Notes: generated by a model not told the origin, from the sequence alone. Numbered from the stretch's first letter, positions 8,782-17,727 are shown. The stretch: 50,086 nucleotides of DNA from Alphaproteobacteria bacterium (GCA_017539265.1 JAFYHG010000021.1:1-50086), one strand, 5' to 3'. Numbers and translations: made by a program.

Positions 8782-10296
8782 TTAATACGATCTGGCATAA
8801 ATTACATCCATCGTGGCTTCTTTATCGGTTAGCAGGCATTTTCCCACTGTCCCGCTTTGATCCTCGGGAATGCACCGAATAGAAATCTTCATTTCTTTCA
8901 AAAGTTCTTCCGTTGCCGGATCACCGCTCCACTTACCGCGCACAAAGGCCACCGGATTATCATTTCCGTCCACGAAAGCATTACTTTTCGAAAAATAATC
9001 ACGCAATTGGGCTGCTGACGTAATATCCGTCCGAATATTCTTCAACAATCTGTCTTTGGCTTTTTGGAACATTTCCTGTTGCACGACCGCAAGTCTTTCC
9101 CCGATGCCGGCCACAAAGTCCGCCACCGGCACAGATGCTTTCCAATCGGGCGTATTCATCTTAACCCGAGTTTTCAACATCAGGGCATTTTTTTCAATAT
9201 CCCGCATACCGACTTCACAGACCAGAGGTGCCCCTTTACGCACCCATTCCCAACCTTTATCCATGGATTCTTTATTGCGCAAATCTACCTTCACACGCAC
9301 TTTTTCACCGGCATAAGTTTGTTCGGATAACTGCTTGCCGATATTCTTGGCATAGGTTTCAATCTGATCCCGCAAAGCCTCATCTTTAATAATCGGCACA
9401 ATCACAACCTGATACGGTGCGATACGGGGCGGCACAACCATTCCTTCATCATCGGCATGTGTCATGATTAAGCTTCCGATCAAGCGGGTTGTAACCCCCC
9501 ATGATGTCGTATAGGCATATTCCAATTTTCCTTCCTTACTTTGGAATTTAATGTTGGCGGCTTTGGCAAAATTCTGCCCCAAAAAGTGGGAAGTTCCTGC
9601 CTGCAAAGCACGTCCGTCCTGCATCATGGCCTCAATACAATAGGTATCAATGGCACCGGGGAATTTGTCGTATTCGGGTTTTTTACCTTTTAATACCGGC
9701 ATTGCCAACGCATTTTCCGCCACATCCACGTAAACATTCAACATGGTTTTGGCTTCGGCTTCAGCCTCTTGATAATCGGCGTGGGCAGTATGCCCTTCCT
9801 GCCACAGGAATTCCCGTGTACGCAGGAAAATCCGTGGCCGCATTTCCCAACGGACCACATTGGCCCATTGGTTCACCAAAACCGGTAAATCCCGATAGGA
9901 TTTCACCCATTTAGAAAACGAATCCGCAATAATGGTTTCCGATGTCGGCCGCACAATCAACGGTTCTTCCAAAGCGCCGTCCGGCGTCAATTTACCGTCT
10001 TTCATTGTTAAGCGACTATGGGTAACGATTGCCATTTCCTTAGCAAAGCCTTCCACGTGTTCGGCCTCTTTTTGAAAAAATTTTAAGGGAATGAACATCG
10101 GGAAATAGCAATTTTCATGACCGGTCGATTTAATACCATCGTCCAAAATCCGTTGAATCCGTTCCCAGATTCCATACCCCCACGGCTTAATGACCATACA
10201 TCCCGGCGAAGAAGAAATTTCCGCCATATCTGCTGCCGTAACAACATTTTGATACCATTCGGGATAATTTCCCTGACGCGTGTTTTGTAATGCCAT
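8782..10296 (-). CDS. proS: Prolyl-tRNA synthetase, archaeal/eukaryotic-like type
   Basis: 504-residue class II synthetase that charges tRNA-Pro. Visible motifs: PTSETIIADSFSKWVKSYRD (substrate loop), WEMRPRIFLRTREFLWQEGH (motif 2 region) and GTSHFLGQNFAKAANIKF. The length, the sequence RTREFLWQEGHTAH, the absence of an editing insertion between motifs 2 and 3, and the C-terminal extension ending in YARSY define the archaeal/eukaryotic-like (ProS type 3) group. Most Alphaproteobacteria are known for a shorter bacterial type instead, so the gene was probably acquired by transfer. It lies 13 bases after rne and is probably cotranscribed with it. Confidence 0.93.
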   Translation of the reverse strand: MALQNTRQGNYPEWYQNVVTAADMAEISSSPGCMVIKPWGYGIWERIQRILDDGIKSTGHENCYFPMFIPLKFFQKEAEHVEGFAKEMAIVTHSRLTMKDGKLTPDGALEEPLIVRPTSETIIADSFSKWVKSYRDLPVLVNQWANVVRWEMRPRIFLRTREFLWQEGHTAHADYQEAEAEAKTMLNVYVDVAENALAMPVLKGKKPEYDKFPGAIDTYCIEAMMQDGRALQAGTSHFLGQNFAKAANIKFQSKEGKLEYAYTTSWGVTTRLIGSLIMTHADDEGMVVPPRIAPYQVVIVPIIKDEALRDQIETYAKNIGKQLSEQTYAGEKVRVKVDLRNKESMDKGWEWVRKGAPLVCEVGMRDIEKNALMLKTRVKMNTPDWKASVPVADFVAGIGERLAVVQQEMFQKAKDRLLKNIRTDITSAAQLRDYFSKSNAFVDGNDNPVAFVRGKWSGDPATEELLKEMKISIRCIPEDQSGTVGKCLLTDKEATMDVIYARSY

Positions 10297-10309
10297 TTAT
10301 AACCTCCTG

Positions 10310-12427
10310 TTATTCACCTATCAATCGGTTCCACCAACCGCCTTTTTTAGATTTTTTGGCTTCTTCAATTACCGGTGCGGGCACATGTTCCGTGCGCTCC
10401 GCGGGTACTTTATCTTCATGAACGGCCGGCAAGTTTTGGTCATCCTTCTTATCCGACCGGCGTTTATGGTTACGATATTTTCCTTTTTTATGTTCATCGG
10501 TAACTTCATTTAACGATGCCTGTTCCACAATCGTGAAATTCGGTTCAGCATTTTCAGGGGCTTTTTCATCCGCCGCATGTTGTTCGTTAATCGTGGCTTG
10601 ATTTTCGGCCAATTGTTTTTGCTTACGCCGCCAATCCCGCCGCCGATTGCGTCCATGCCGCCGATGATGACCTTCACCGCCGTTTTCGGCCTCTTCCGCC
10701 GCTGCAGCCTGAACAATCGCATCAATGGATTCGGCGCGTTCACTATTTTTATCCACACGCCGAGCCACCGGTGCATCCAAATGCACAGTAGCTTTATCCC
10801 CATTGGCCCGAATACGTTCCATCCGATAATCAGACGCTTTCACAAGTCCGGCGTCAGCCATGACCTGAACCTGAACACCGAAACGTGTTTCAATATCGCG
10901 AAGTGTTTCCCGCTTCATATTTAGGACATACGAAGCAATTTCCGGCGGTACCGTCATTACCAAAGTTGTATTTTGGTTTTTGGCTGCCGCTTCATCCAAC
11001 AGGTGCAAGGCATGCATTGCGCTGGATTCCGTTGATCGCACAAGTCCTTTTCCGCCACAATGCGGGCAGACATGATAACTGCTTTCCAAGAAACTGGAAT
11101 GTAATCTCTGGCGTGACATTTCCATCAGGCCAAAGCCCGACATTTTACCGACTTGAACCCTTGCCCGGTCGCGTTTCAGGGCTTCTTTTAACCGTCTTTC
11201 CACAGCCGCATTGTTGCGCGGTTCATCCATATCAATAAAGTCAATCACGATTAAGCCCGCCAAATCACGCAATCTTAATTGCCGTGCCAACTCATCACAT
11301 GTTTCCAAATTGGTGCGCAAAGCCGTTTCTTCAATATTATGCTCACGCGTAGCCCGCCCAGAGTTCACATCAACCGCCACCAATGCTTCCGTCTGATCAA
11401 TAACCAGATAGCCCCCGGACCTCAGTTGCACAATATTGCTGTGCATCAATTCCAATTGATCTTCTACCTGATATTGTTGAAAAAGGGGTAAATCACCTTT
11501 ATATTGCTTTACCTTTTTCACCTGTGTCGGCATCAATGTTTTCATGAAAGTCCGCACGGTTTTAAAGGTATCTTCACCGCCGACCAAAACTTCATCAATA
11601 TCGGGTGTAAAGACATCCCTGAGTGACCGCTTAATAATATCTCCTTCTTCGTGAATCAATTTCGGTGCAATGGATTCCAAAGTTATTTTTCTGATTTGCA
11701 TCCATGTCTTCATCAGGTAATCAAAATCGCGCTTAATTTCGGATTTTGTTTTGCCTTGCCCCGCGGTCCGGATAATAACACTCATCCCTTCGGGGATAGG
11801 CAACTTATCCACAATTTCGCGTAAGGTTTTGCGGTCTTTTGAACTGCTGATTTTACGGGAAACACCGCCGCCACGACTGTTATTCGGCATTAAAACACTG
11901 AAACGGCCAGCCAAAGACAGATAGGTCGTCAGTGCCGCCCCTTTATTGCCGCGTTCTTCTTTAATCACTTGCACAAGCATCACCTGACCTTGTCGGATGA
12001 CCTCTTGAATCTTGTATTTTCTGAAGAAAGAAGATCTGTGGCGAATGACGTCATCCACATCCGAATCCGACACGGCTTCCACTTCGGTATCCGATTCGGT
12101 TTCTTCTTCATTTTCACGGGCCGCTTTTTCCGCTGCGGCTTCTTCCATCATTTGTTTTTTAAGGGCTTCCCGATCGGCCACCGGAATTTGATAGTAATCC
12201 GGATGAATTTCCCCGAACGCCAAGAATCCGTGTTTATTTCCGCCGTAATCCACAAAAGCAGCCTGCAGCGACGGTTCTACCCGAATCACTTTTGCTAAAT
12301 AGATATTTCCTTTAATTTGTTTTTTGGTTGAGGTATCAACGTCGAATTCGTCTAATCTCCCGTCTTCCAACACCACGACGCGTGTTTCTTCCGAATGCGT
12401 CGCATCAATAAGCATTTGTTTTGACAT
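10310..12427 (-). CDS. rne: Ribonuclease E/G family endoribonuclease
   Basis: 705 residues. It cuts single-stranded, AU-rich RNA in mRNA decay and in rRNA and tRNA processing. The N-terminal S1 domain (about 36-190) is interrupted by a charged, acidic insertion (about 85-125), as in other alphaproteobacterial RNase E proteins. The catalytic region has VDVNSGRATREHNIEETA and LIVIDFIDMDEPRNN, whose aspartates bind magnesium, and the zinc-link CPHCGGKG follows near residue 455. The last 170 residues are low-complexity and basic (RRHGRNRRRDWRRKQK), suited to binding RNA and partner proteins. A long leader and a reading frame that overlaps its start suggest autoregulation. Confidence 0.93.
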   Translation of the reverse strand: MSKQMLIDATHSEETRVVVLEDGRLDEFDVDTSTKKQIKGNIYLAKVIRVEPSLQAAFVDYGGNKHGFLAFGEIHPDYYQIPVADREALKKQMMEEAAAEKAARENEEETESDTEVEAVSDSDVDDVIRHRSSFFRKYKIQEVIRQGQVMLVQVIKEERGNKGAALTTYLSLAGRFSVLMPNNSRGGGVSRKISSSKDRKTLREIVDKLPIPEGMSVIIRTAGQGKTKSEIKRDFDYLMKTWMQIRKITLESIAPKLIHEEGDIIKRSLRDVFTPDIDEVLVGGEDTFKTVRTFMKTLMPTQVKKVKQYKGDLPLFQQYQVEDQLELMHSNIVQLRSGGYLVIDQTEALVAVDVNSGRATREHNIEETALRTNLETCDELARQLRLRDLAGLIVIDFIDMDEPRNNAAVERRLKEALKRDRARVQVGKMSGFGLMEMSRQRLHSSFLESSYHVCPHCGGKGLVRSTESSAMHALHLLDEAAAKNQNTTLVMTVPPEIASYVLNMKRETLRDIETRFGVQVQVMADAGLVKASDYRMERIRANGDKATVHLDAPVARRVDKNSERAESIDAIVQAAAAEEAENGGEGHHRRHGRNRRRDWRRKQKQLAENQATINEQHAADEKAPENAEPNFTIVEQASLNEVTDEHKKGKYRNHKRRSDKKDDQNLPAVHEDKVPAERTEHVPAPVIEEAKKSKKGGWWNRLIGE

Positions 12428-12596
12428 AGTTTAAAATTCCTTATAAATAGTTTCGTTTCAAAGCCGTCCTGGGCTTCACAGACACATAAAACCGGCAGAT
12501 TTCCTCCCATATAATTTGTGAAATCAAAGTATGTTTTCATTTGTTTTACTCTCCGGTTTTAAAAAAAATTTTCGGACAACCCATTTTTTGGTTGCG
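12428..12596 (-). promoter_or_regulatory. Long 5' leader of rne with an overlapping small reading frame
   Basis: About 165 bases separate the predicted rne transcription start from its ATG. The leader is U-rich and holds a small hairpin (CAACC/GGTTG, 12577-12594). It also holds an ATG at 12540 with GGAGAG 10 bases upstream; that frame runs 62 codons, out of frame with rne, and ends inside rne at 12352. The rne site itself is AAGGA about 12 bases before its ATG. RNase E of E. coli regulates itself through its leader, so a similar control is plausible but inferred. Confidence 0.4.
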
Positions 12597-12602
12597 TTTT
12601 TT

Positions 12603-12631
12603 ATTATATAGATATATGAGTAAATAAGCAA
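12603..12631 (-). promoter_or_regulatory. Promoter of rne-proS
   Basis: On the minus strand TTGCTT (12626-12631) and a perfect TATAAT (12603-12608) are separated by 17 bases. It overlaps the short upstream region of the divergent amidase gene. Confidence 0.65.
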
Positions 12632-12660
12632 GTTTTTTTTAACAATAAGGTGTATTTTTT

Positions 12661-13860
12661 ATGAAGTGGGGTTTTTGGGGTATTCTTTTTTGCGGCATTT
12701 TTATGCTGATCGGTAAGGCATTTGCAATTGAAATTGCTGAAATGCGCCTGGCCGAAGGTGCCCCAGGTTCCGTTCGTTTCGTGGCGGAATTGACCGAAGA
12801 AAATAATCCCAAAGTATCCCGTCTTGAAAATCCGGCCCGATTGGTTATTGATTTCCCCGAAGCCACTTTTTCCAAAAAAGCAAAAGCGCAGCAATTCGGC
12901 AAAACGGGATTTGTCGGAGGCGTTCGCACCGGCATGCCTCTTGCCGGAACAGCGCGCGTCGTTTTGGATTTACCGAAATCCAGTCTGACTGAAAAGCACT
13001 TTTTATTAAAACCGCAGGTCGGTCAAAATTGGCGTTTTGTGTTGGATTTGTTTGATAACGTTCCCGAAATTATTCCCGCGCCTTCCAAAGCACCCGTTGT
13101 AACAAAGGAGATACGCCCCATTACAACACAGGCAACGGTATCAACACCGACCCCCTTGCCTGTTGTTCCACCGCCACCCCAAAAACGAATCATTGTATTG
13201 GATGCTGGTCATGGTGGTCAGGATCCGGGGGCTATTTCACGCTCCGGTCACTATGAAAAAGACATTACCCTTAACATGGCACGCGAAACAAAAGCCTTAT
13301 TGGAAAAAGCCGGTTTCAAAGTTGTCTTGACGCGCGATAAAGATATCTTTATTCCCTTAAGGGGACGGATCAAAAAAGCCCACGAAGCCAACGCGGATTT
13401 ATTTATTTCTATCCATGCCGACAGTGCTAAAAATCCATCTGCACGCGGGCTATCCATTTATACGATTTCCGAGCGTGCTTCCGATGCCGAAGCAGCAGCT
13501 TTAGCCGAACGCGAAAATAAGGCCGATATCATCCTTGGAATGGATTTATCGGACGTAGATCCTTTGGCGGGGAACGTTTTGCTTGATTTAGCAAAAACAG
13601 ATACTATGAACAAATCTGCCCAATACGCAAAATACGTGGTGCGCGAAATGAAAAAGACAGTGCAATTGGTCCCCAATGCACATCGTATGGCGGGGTTTGT
13701 GGTCCTTAAATCTCCCAACATTCCATCCGTATTGGTAGAATTAGGATATTTATCCAACAAAACGGAAGATAAAAATCTACAGAAAAAATCCTATCGCCAA
13801 GATTTGGCCGAAGCCTTAGTCCGTGCCGTCAAGGCCTACTTTGCCGACTTAGCGGAATAA
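12661..13860 (+). CDS. amiC: N-acetylmuramoyl-L-alanine amidase (AmiC type)
   Basis: 399-residue periplasmic zinc amidase that cuts the bond between MurNAc and the peptide stem, splitting septal peptidoglycan during daughter-cell separation. A signal peptide (1-22, ending KAFA) is followed by an AMIN targeting domain (about 24-130), a proline-rich linker (135-172) and an Amidase_3 catalytic domain (176-395). Zinc and catalytic residues are in place: H184 in LDAGHGGQDPGA, E199, H252 in DLFISIHADS, and the late glutamate in PSVLVELGYLSN. The gene is single and divergent from rne. AmiA/AmiB/AmiC cannot be told apart without activator data. Confidence 0.92.
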   Translation: MKWGFWGILFCGIFMLIGKAFAIEIAEMRLAEGAPGSVRFVAELTEENNPKVSRLENPARLVIDFPEATFSKKAKAQQFGKTGFVGGVRTGMPLAGTARVVLDLPKSSLTEKHFLLKPQVGQNWRFVLDLFDNVPEIIPAPSKAPVVTKEIRPITTQATVSTPTPLPVVPPPPQKRIIVLDAGHGGQDPGAISRSGHYEKDITLNMARETKALLEKAGFKVVLTRDKDIFIPLRGRIKKAHEANADLFISIHADSAKNPSARGLSIYTISERASDAEAAALAERENKADIILGMDLSDVDPLAGNVLLDLAKTDTMNKSAQYAKYVVREMKKTVQLVPNAHRMAGFVVLKSPNIPSVLVELGYLSNKTEDKNLQKKSYRQDLAEALVRAVKAYFADLAE

Positions 13861-13889
13861 AAAACGCCCCACCCATGGCAAGGCATTTT
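13856..13889 (-). terminator. Probable terminator of the minus-strand gene at 13907
   Basis: AAAATGCC and GGCGTTTT on the minus strand form a stem with one mismatch, followed by TTTTTTATT. It lies between two convergent genes. The loop is long, so the call is moderate. Confidence 0.4.
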
Positions 13890-13906
13890 AATGGCTTAAG
13901 ACGAAC

Positions 13907-14737
13907 TTATTGCTTCCCCCCTTGGATATTTTGAATCAACTGTTTGGCTTGGCTCATATCCAATATCTTAAATTGTTTTTGTTGACCTTTAATGGCTTCA
14001 TCCACATGAATCTTATACGCGTTGGCGTAAGCATCGCGCACTGCCTGCTCCGGTGTCCTCTTAAATATTTCCATGCCGGCACCCGCAAAACACACCGTCG
14101 CAACCCCAAATCCCAGAGCCGTCACCCCTGCAATGGCGGTTCCTGTTAATGCCAACGGATCAATACTTTTTCTATCAAAATAGTCCTTAAAATCTGATGC
14201 ATACATCCCCGAAAGAACGGCCATTCCGGCAGTCAATACCCCCACTGACATAAATGTTGCTCCATATGCCCCCTTAAAAAAGTCTTCTTTTGCTGCCGTT
14301 TCCGCAACTTTTTGAACAGCCTGAAAATCTTCAAATGACACATCTTCCTTGCCGGTCGTTTTTTTGAAAATCTTATATGCTTCGGGCGCGCCCACCTCCC
14401 CCAATTCTGTTTGTAACGCTTTCACATATGGCACCAATGCTTTTGCCAATTCACCGGCCTTTGCCTCGTCAAATTGACCATCCTGGGTTACTGGGAAAAA
14501 TTTCGGAAAATCCACATATTTTGCAATTTCTTCCTTGGGAGCCCCTGATTTCACAGCCCGCTCAAGCATCTGTTGCCGTTCTTTTTGGGTTTCTGATGCT
14601 TCCAGCGTCTTATCGGATTCTGCTTCCGGTCTAGCCTCTTGCGATTGCCCTTTAATCGGGGCAATCATCGCCGCCACGGCCAAAGCACTTGCCACCATGC
14701 TTTTTTTTGCTTTTCTTAATGTCTCTGAAAATGACAT
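13907..14737 (-). CDS. Membrane protein of unknown function
   Basis: 276 residues; not recognised. ATG 14737 follows GAGG by 5 bases, better than an upstream ATG. The N-terminus has a hydrophobic stretch (ASALAVAAMIAP) that may be a signal peptide. The middle is charged and helical. Two transmembrane segments follow at about residues 165-187 (FMSVGVLTAGMAVLSG) and 195-225 (ALTGTAIAGVTALGFGVATV), and the tail is cytoplasmic-like and basic. It has its own promoter with a palindrome between the boxes and a terminator, so it is a single-gene unit. Confidence 0.6.
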   Translation of the reverse strand: MSFSETLRKAKKSMVASALAVAAMIAPIKGQSQEARPEAESDKTLEASETQKERQQMLERAVKSGAPKEEIAKYVDFPKFFPVTQDGQFDEAKAGELAKALVPYVKALQTELGEVGAPEAYKIFKKTTGKEDVSFEDFQAVQKVAETAAKEDFFKGAYGATFMSVGVLTAGMAVLSGMYASDFKDYFDRKSIDPLALTGTAIAGVTALGFGVATVCFAGAGMEIFKRTPEQAVRDAYANAYKIHVDEAIKGQQKQFKILDMSQAKQLIQNIQGGKQ

Positions 14738-14773
14738 GAATACCTCATACACTAAAATTAACTTTATGTTTTC

Positions 14774-14802
14774 GTTATAGCATAAGGATATATCCTTGTA
14801 AA
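14774..14802 (-). promoter_or_regulatory. Promoter with a 14-base palindrome in its spacer
   Basis: On the minus strand TTTACA (14797-14802) and TATAAC (14774-14779) are 17 bases apart, 37 bases before the ATG at 14737. The spacer contains the perfect palindrome AAGGATATATCCTT (14784-14797), in the position of a repressor operator. Confidence 0.5.
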
Positions 14803-14816
14803 GTTTTTTTAGGAAT

Positions 14817-15545
14817 CTACTTTAACTTTTTATTTTTATGGTGTCTATTCTTTAACTTTCGGTTAATTTTATCGCACGATAATTTTTCAAAATTCATGAA
14901 CCAAACCTTTTTTGACATGGCTTTTTTTTGTGCCTCCTTTAACGTTTCCGGCGGGTTTTGAATCACGTCTTCCCCCGGCACCCAATTCGCAGGTGTTACC
15001 ACCCCGAAAGCGTCCGCGGTTTGAAGGCTGTATAAAATGCGCAAAATCTCATTAAAATTACGCCCCGTGGACACCGGATAATACAAAATTGTCCGGATAA
15101 TTCCGTCCGGATCTATAAAATAAACGGCACGAATGGTCTTATTTTCATTAACTTTCGGGTGAATCATTCCGTACCGGCGGGCAATGGTTTGCGATAAATC
15201 GGCGATTAAGGGAAAAGTAATCTTTACATTTGAAAGCCCCCGAAATCGCACTTGTTCTTCGATGGCATAAAGCCAGGCAATATGACTTGACAAACTGTCT
15301 ACTGATAATCCAATCAGTTCTGTGTTAAGCCTATGGCATTCGTCTACCAATTGTGAAAAAGCAATAAATTCTGTTGTGCATACGGGGGTAAAATCAGCAG
15401 GATGACTAAACAAAATAACCCATTTACCGGTATAATCTTTCGGAAAGTGAATAGGTCCTTCGGTCGTTTCGGCATCAAAGGCCGGCGCCGAATCACCGAT
15501 TAAAGGATGTTTGGAACTTGGGCTTTCTTGCGGGGTAGGATCCAT
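14817..15545 (-). CDS. Peroxiredoxin, 1-Cys (Prx6/AhpE-like) type
   Basis: 242 residues. Peroxiredoxins reduce hydrogen peroxide and organic peroxides through a reactive cysteine. The active site is FSHPADFTPVCTTEF, with the peroxidatic cysteine at about residue 56, and this form (PxDFTPVCTTE) is the Prx6 signature. The long C-terminal part with VYFIDPDGIIRTILYYPVSTGRN and PANWVPGEDV is also typical of Prx6. A second cysteine (EKLSCDKIN) lies near the C-terminus and may or may not act in resolution. The tail is unusually basic (NRHHKNKKLK). Two adjacent ATGs follow GGAG; the second has the better 6-base spacing. Confidence 0.88.
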   Translation of the reverse strand: MDPTPQESPSSKHPLIGDSAPAFDAETTEGPIHFPKDYTGKWVILFSHPADFTPVCTTEFIAFSQLVDECHRLNTELIGLSVDSLSSHIAWLYAIEEQVRFRGLSNVKITFPLIADLSQTIARRYGMIHPKVNENKTIRAVYFIDPDGIIRTILYYPVSTGRNFNEILRILYSLQTADAFGVVTPANWVPGEDVIQNPPETLKEAQKKAMSKKVWFMNFEKLSCDKINRKLKNRHHKNKKLK

Positions 15546-15615
15546 CATAATCTCCTTTCGTTTTAGACTAAATGGATACCTTTTTCGCCTTAATCAATCT
15601 AAACTTTCGGGTGGT

Positions 15616-16770
15616 TTATCGCTCTGCCTGCTTGGCCCGAACTCCTAAATTGGTGGTCTGAATTTCCTGTTCAATCTGCTTTCCTGTTTCAGGTATAAAT
15701 ATAAAGGTAGAATTATCTTTTCCAACCATAATACCTCCCGTCGGAACGAAATCATCACGGGGCATAACCATCAATTTAACCTCCTTATCAAAGTGTTTTT
15801 GAAGCCCCGCCAAAACCTTAGGATCCCGAATAACCCTTAACGATTTATCCTGATCCAATGTATCAAAGAAATCCGGCGCCACATCAATACCCATGCGCGC
15901 AATGTATTCTTGCATAATCTCATGATGGCGCCCCACCTTGCTTTCATCAACCGTCAAATCCGGCACGGGTCGCGTTAATAAACAACGCCTGTTGGCCCCT
16001 TGTAACGCTTTAGAATTATAAGTGTTCAACCATCCCTTAAACGTTCGACCGTCATCTCTCTGATCATAAATTCCCCGTTGATAATTTCCCTGCCAACTGT
16101 CGACCACAAACTGCGTGCGCGCCATTCGGTCAATTTTGCTTGCCGGTAAGGTCGGATTTTCTTTTTGAATGCCGGCTTTCAGGTGTCTGTAATCCATCCA
16201 ATCATCTGTTGCAAATTCATAATCTCGTGTTCCGACGGCATTTTTTTGAAAAAGCTCCTCTTTCATCAAAACATCTTGCAGGCGCGTTTCAATTTCCATC
16301 ATTTTATTATGGATAATTTGCTGTTCGGTCGGCATTTGCGCATAATCTTTATCATACTTATACCCTTGGATGGCATGACGAGCCTCATGTCCGATAAGGG
16401 TTGCCGGACTGGCCGTCGCAGATAATAGCACATCATCATAAATTACACAATTTTGTCCATCCCAAAAGCCGGCTTCTTCGGCATATTCCGGTTTTTCTCT
16501 GATAGCAAAATTCACATTCCTCGGTAAATCCCTTAGAACAGCGGCTCCAACCTCTGTTTGTGCCATTATTTGTAATTGGCTGTTAAACAATTGCGAAAAA
16601 GTGGGATTGCCTGTTTCATTGATAACACGGGAGGAAGCAATTTCACGAAACAGTTGAACGGCATCAGTCCTGTTTGTTTGCGGTTGGGCATTGTTCAAGC
16701 TCATCGGCCCGATTGAGGCCAACGCAAAACTACCCATTGCCAAGGCTTTTTTAAATCCTTTTATACCCAT
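15616..16770 (-). CDS. Exported putative zinc metallopeptidase (HEARH)
   Basis: 384 residues. A hydrophobic N-terminus (about 8-28) acts as a signal peptide or anchor. The central motif LIGHEARHAIQGY (HEARH at 128-132) is a zincin-type HExxH with the usual HExRHAxQ spacing, and about 30 residues later EIETRLQ offers a glutamate third ligand, as in gluzincin-like domains of the DUF6782 kind. The C-terminal half has no motif I know. Transcribed from its own TGGACA/TATAAT promoter, upstream of the peroxiredoxin. The protease call rests on the motif alone; the substrate is unknown. Confidence 0.6.
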   Translation of the reverse strand: MGIKGFKKALAMGSFALASIGPMSLNNAQPQTNRTDAVQLFREIASSRVINETGNPTFSQLFNSQLQIMAQTEVGAAVLRDLPRNVNFAIREKPEYAEEAGFWDGQNCVIYDDVLLSATASPATLIGHEARHAIQGYKYDKDYAQMPTEQQIIHNKMMEIETRLQDVLMKEELFQKNAVGTRDYEFATDDWMDYRHLKAGIQKENPTLPASKIDRMARTQFVVDSWQGNYQRGIYDQRDDGRTFKGWLNTYNSKALQGANRRCLLTRPVPDLTVDESKVGRHHEIMQEYIARMGIDVAPDFFDTLDQDKSLRVIRDPKVLAGLQKHFDKEVKLMVMPRDDFVPTGGIMVGKDNSTFIFIPETGKQIEQEIQTTNLGVRAKQAER

Positions 16771-16793
16771 TACACGCTCCCTTCTATAGGTAT

Positions 16794-16822
16794 ATTATAC
16801 CACTTTTCCCCGATTTTGTCCA
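16794..16822 (-). promoter_or_regulatory. Promoter of the putative metallopeptidase gene
   Basis: On the minus strand TGGACA (16817-16822) and a perfect TATAAT (16794-16799) are 17 bases apart, 24 bases before the ATG at 16770. Confidence 0.65.
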
Positions 16823-16868
16823 TCACAATATCACCGCATAACACAGGGAGCGTTTTTGATGGTTTTAC

Positions 16869-17672
16869 CTATCCTCTGAACTTCATTCGTGCGGGGCAAT
16901 GATATCCCATCGCGATCGGATAGGCCGCCTGACTTGTCACCACTTCAACCTTAGCTACATTATCAATACGTTCGTCATTATCAGTATTGGCATAGGCCGG
17001 ACGTTTCTTTTTTTCGTTTAGGACATTCATTACAATTTTTTGGCTCGCGGGATACAGGCCCCCTATTCTTTCGGCTGAATCACGGGCACAAATCGGGCGC
17101 ACACCCACCAGTTCAGAGCCAATTCGGAAAGGCTCTCCACCCGCATTCCGATAATAGGCCGAACTTCCCATCGGGGTTGAAATAATTACGCCGTCGCCTT
17201 TGACGATTTCACGAATAGATTTACCGCCATCCGATAGCACTTCAATATGACAACTTTGCCCGTTGCGACTATCCCCATGCACAACTACATCATTAAAAGC
17301 CGTTCTGGAATAAGTTTTCCCTGATTCGTCCGTAATCGAGACCTCTAGCGGATGCACAACGGCAACCGTTGCCTGCGCAATCAAAGAATTAACATTCGGT
17401 GTCGGTTTATTCATCAAATAGCCCACATCACCATAGTTAAATCCGATAGCCGTCGGCACCACCCATTCCGGATGGGATTTTTTATATTCCGCCATTTCGC
17501 GCAAAGCATCCAACATTGTGCCATCGCCACCATAGGCCAGCACATATCTTGTCTCGCCCAAAGATGTTGTCATTTGACCGGCGAACATTTTTTCGGCCGC
17601 TTGTCGTGCTGCGGCCGCCGTTAATTTTTCCTTTGTGCTGTCTTTATTTCTAAAAAAGTAAAATAAATCCAT
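16869..17672 (-). CDS. nadK: NAD kinase
   Basis: 267 residues. It phosphorylates NAD to NADP in the cytoplasm and so sets the NADP pool. The motif YGGDGTMLDALREM (GGDGT at 48-52) holds the conserved catalytic aspartate. GFNYGDVGYLMN matches the next conserved block, although most NAD kinases have GxLGFL there, and STPMGSSAYYRNAGG replaces the usual S/T-P-T-G-S-T-A-Y. The enzyme is therefore a somewhat divergent member but has all the blocks. It has its own consensus promoter and is divergent from lexA. Confidence 0.88.
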   Translation of the reverse strand: MDLFYFFRNKDSTKEKLTAAAARQAAEKMFAGQMTTSLGETRYVLAYGGDGTMLDALREMAEYKKSHPEWVVPTAIGFNYGDVGYLMNKPTPNVNSLIAQATVAVVHPLEVSITDESGKTYSRTAFNDVVVHGDSRNGQSCHIEVLSDGGKSIREIVKGDGVIISTPMGSSAYYRNAGGEPFRIGSELVGVRPICARDSAERIGGLYPASQKIVMNVLNEKKKRPAYANTDNDERIDNVAKVEVVTSQAAYPIAMGYHCPARMKFRG

Positions 17673-17698
17673 TTTTCTCTCTCCATATTTCGGGGTTT

Positions 17699-17727
17699 AG
17701 TATATCATACTTTCCCTTTTTTGTCAA
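17699..17727 (-). promoter_or_regulatory. Promoter of nadK
   Basis: On the minus strand TTGACA (17722-17727) and TATACT (17699-17704) are 17 bases apart, 27 bases before the nadK start. Confidence 0.7.

Noticed and set aside
12577-12600. Plus-strand terminator (CAACC/GGTTG followed by GCGTTTTTT) upstream of the amidase gene
   Set aside because: No plus-strand gene ends here. The rne leader reads this region on the other strand.
16165-16425. Plus-strand reading frame opposite the metallopeptidase gene
   Set aside because: It is antisense to a gene with a clear promoter, signal and motif, and its own composition is not protein-like.
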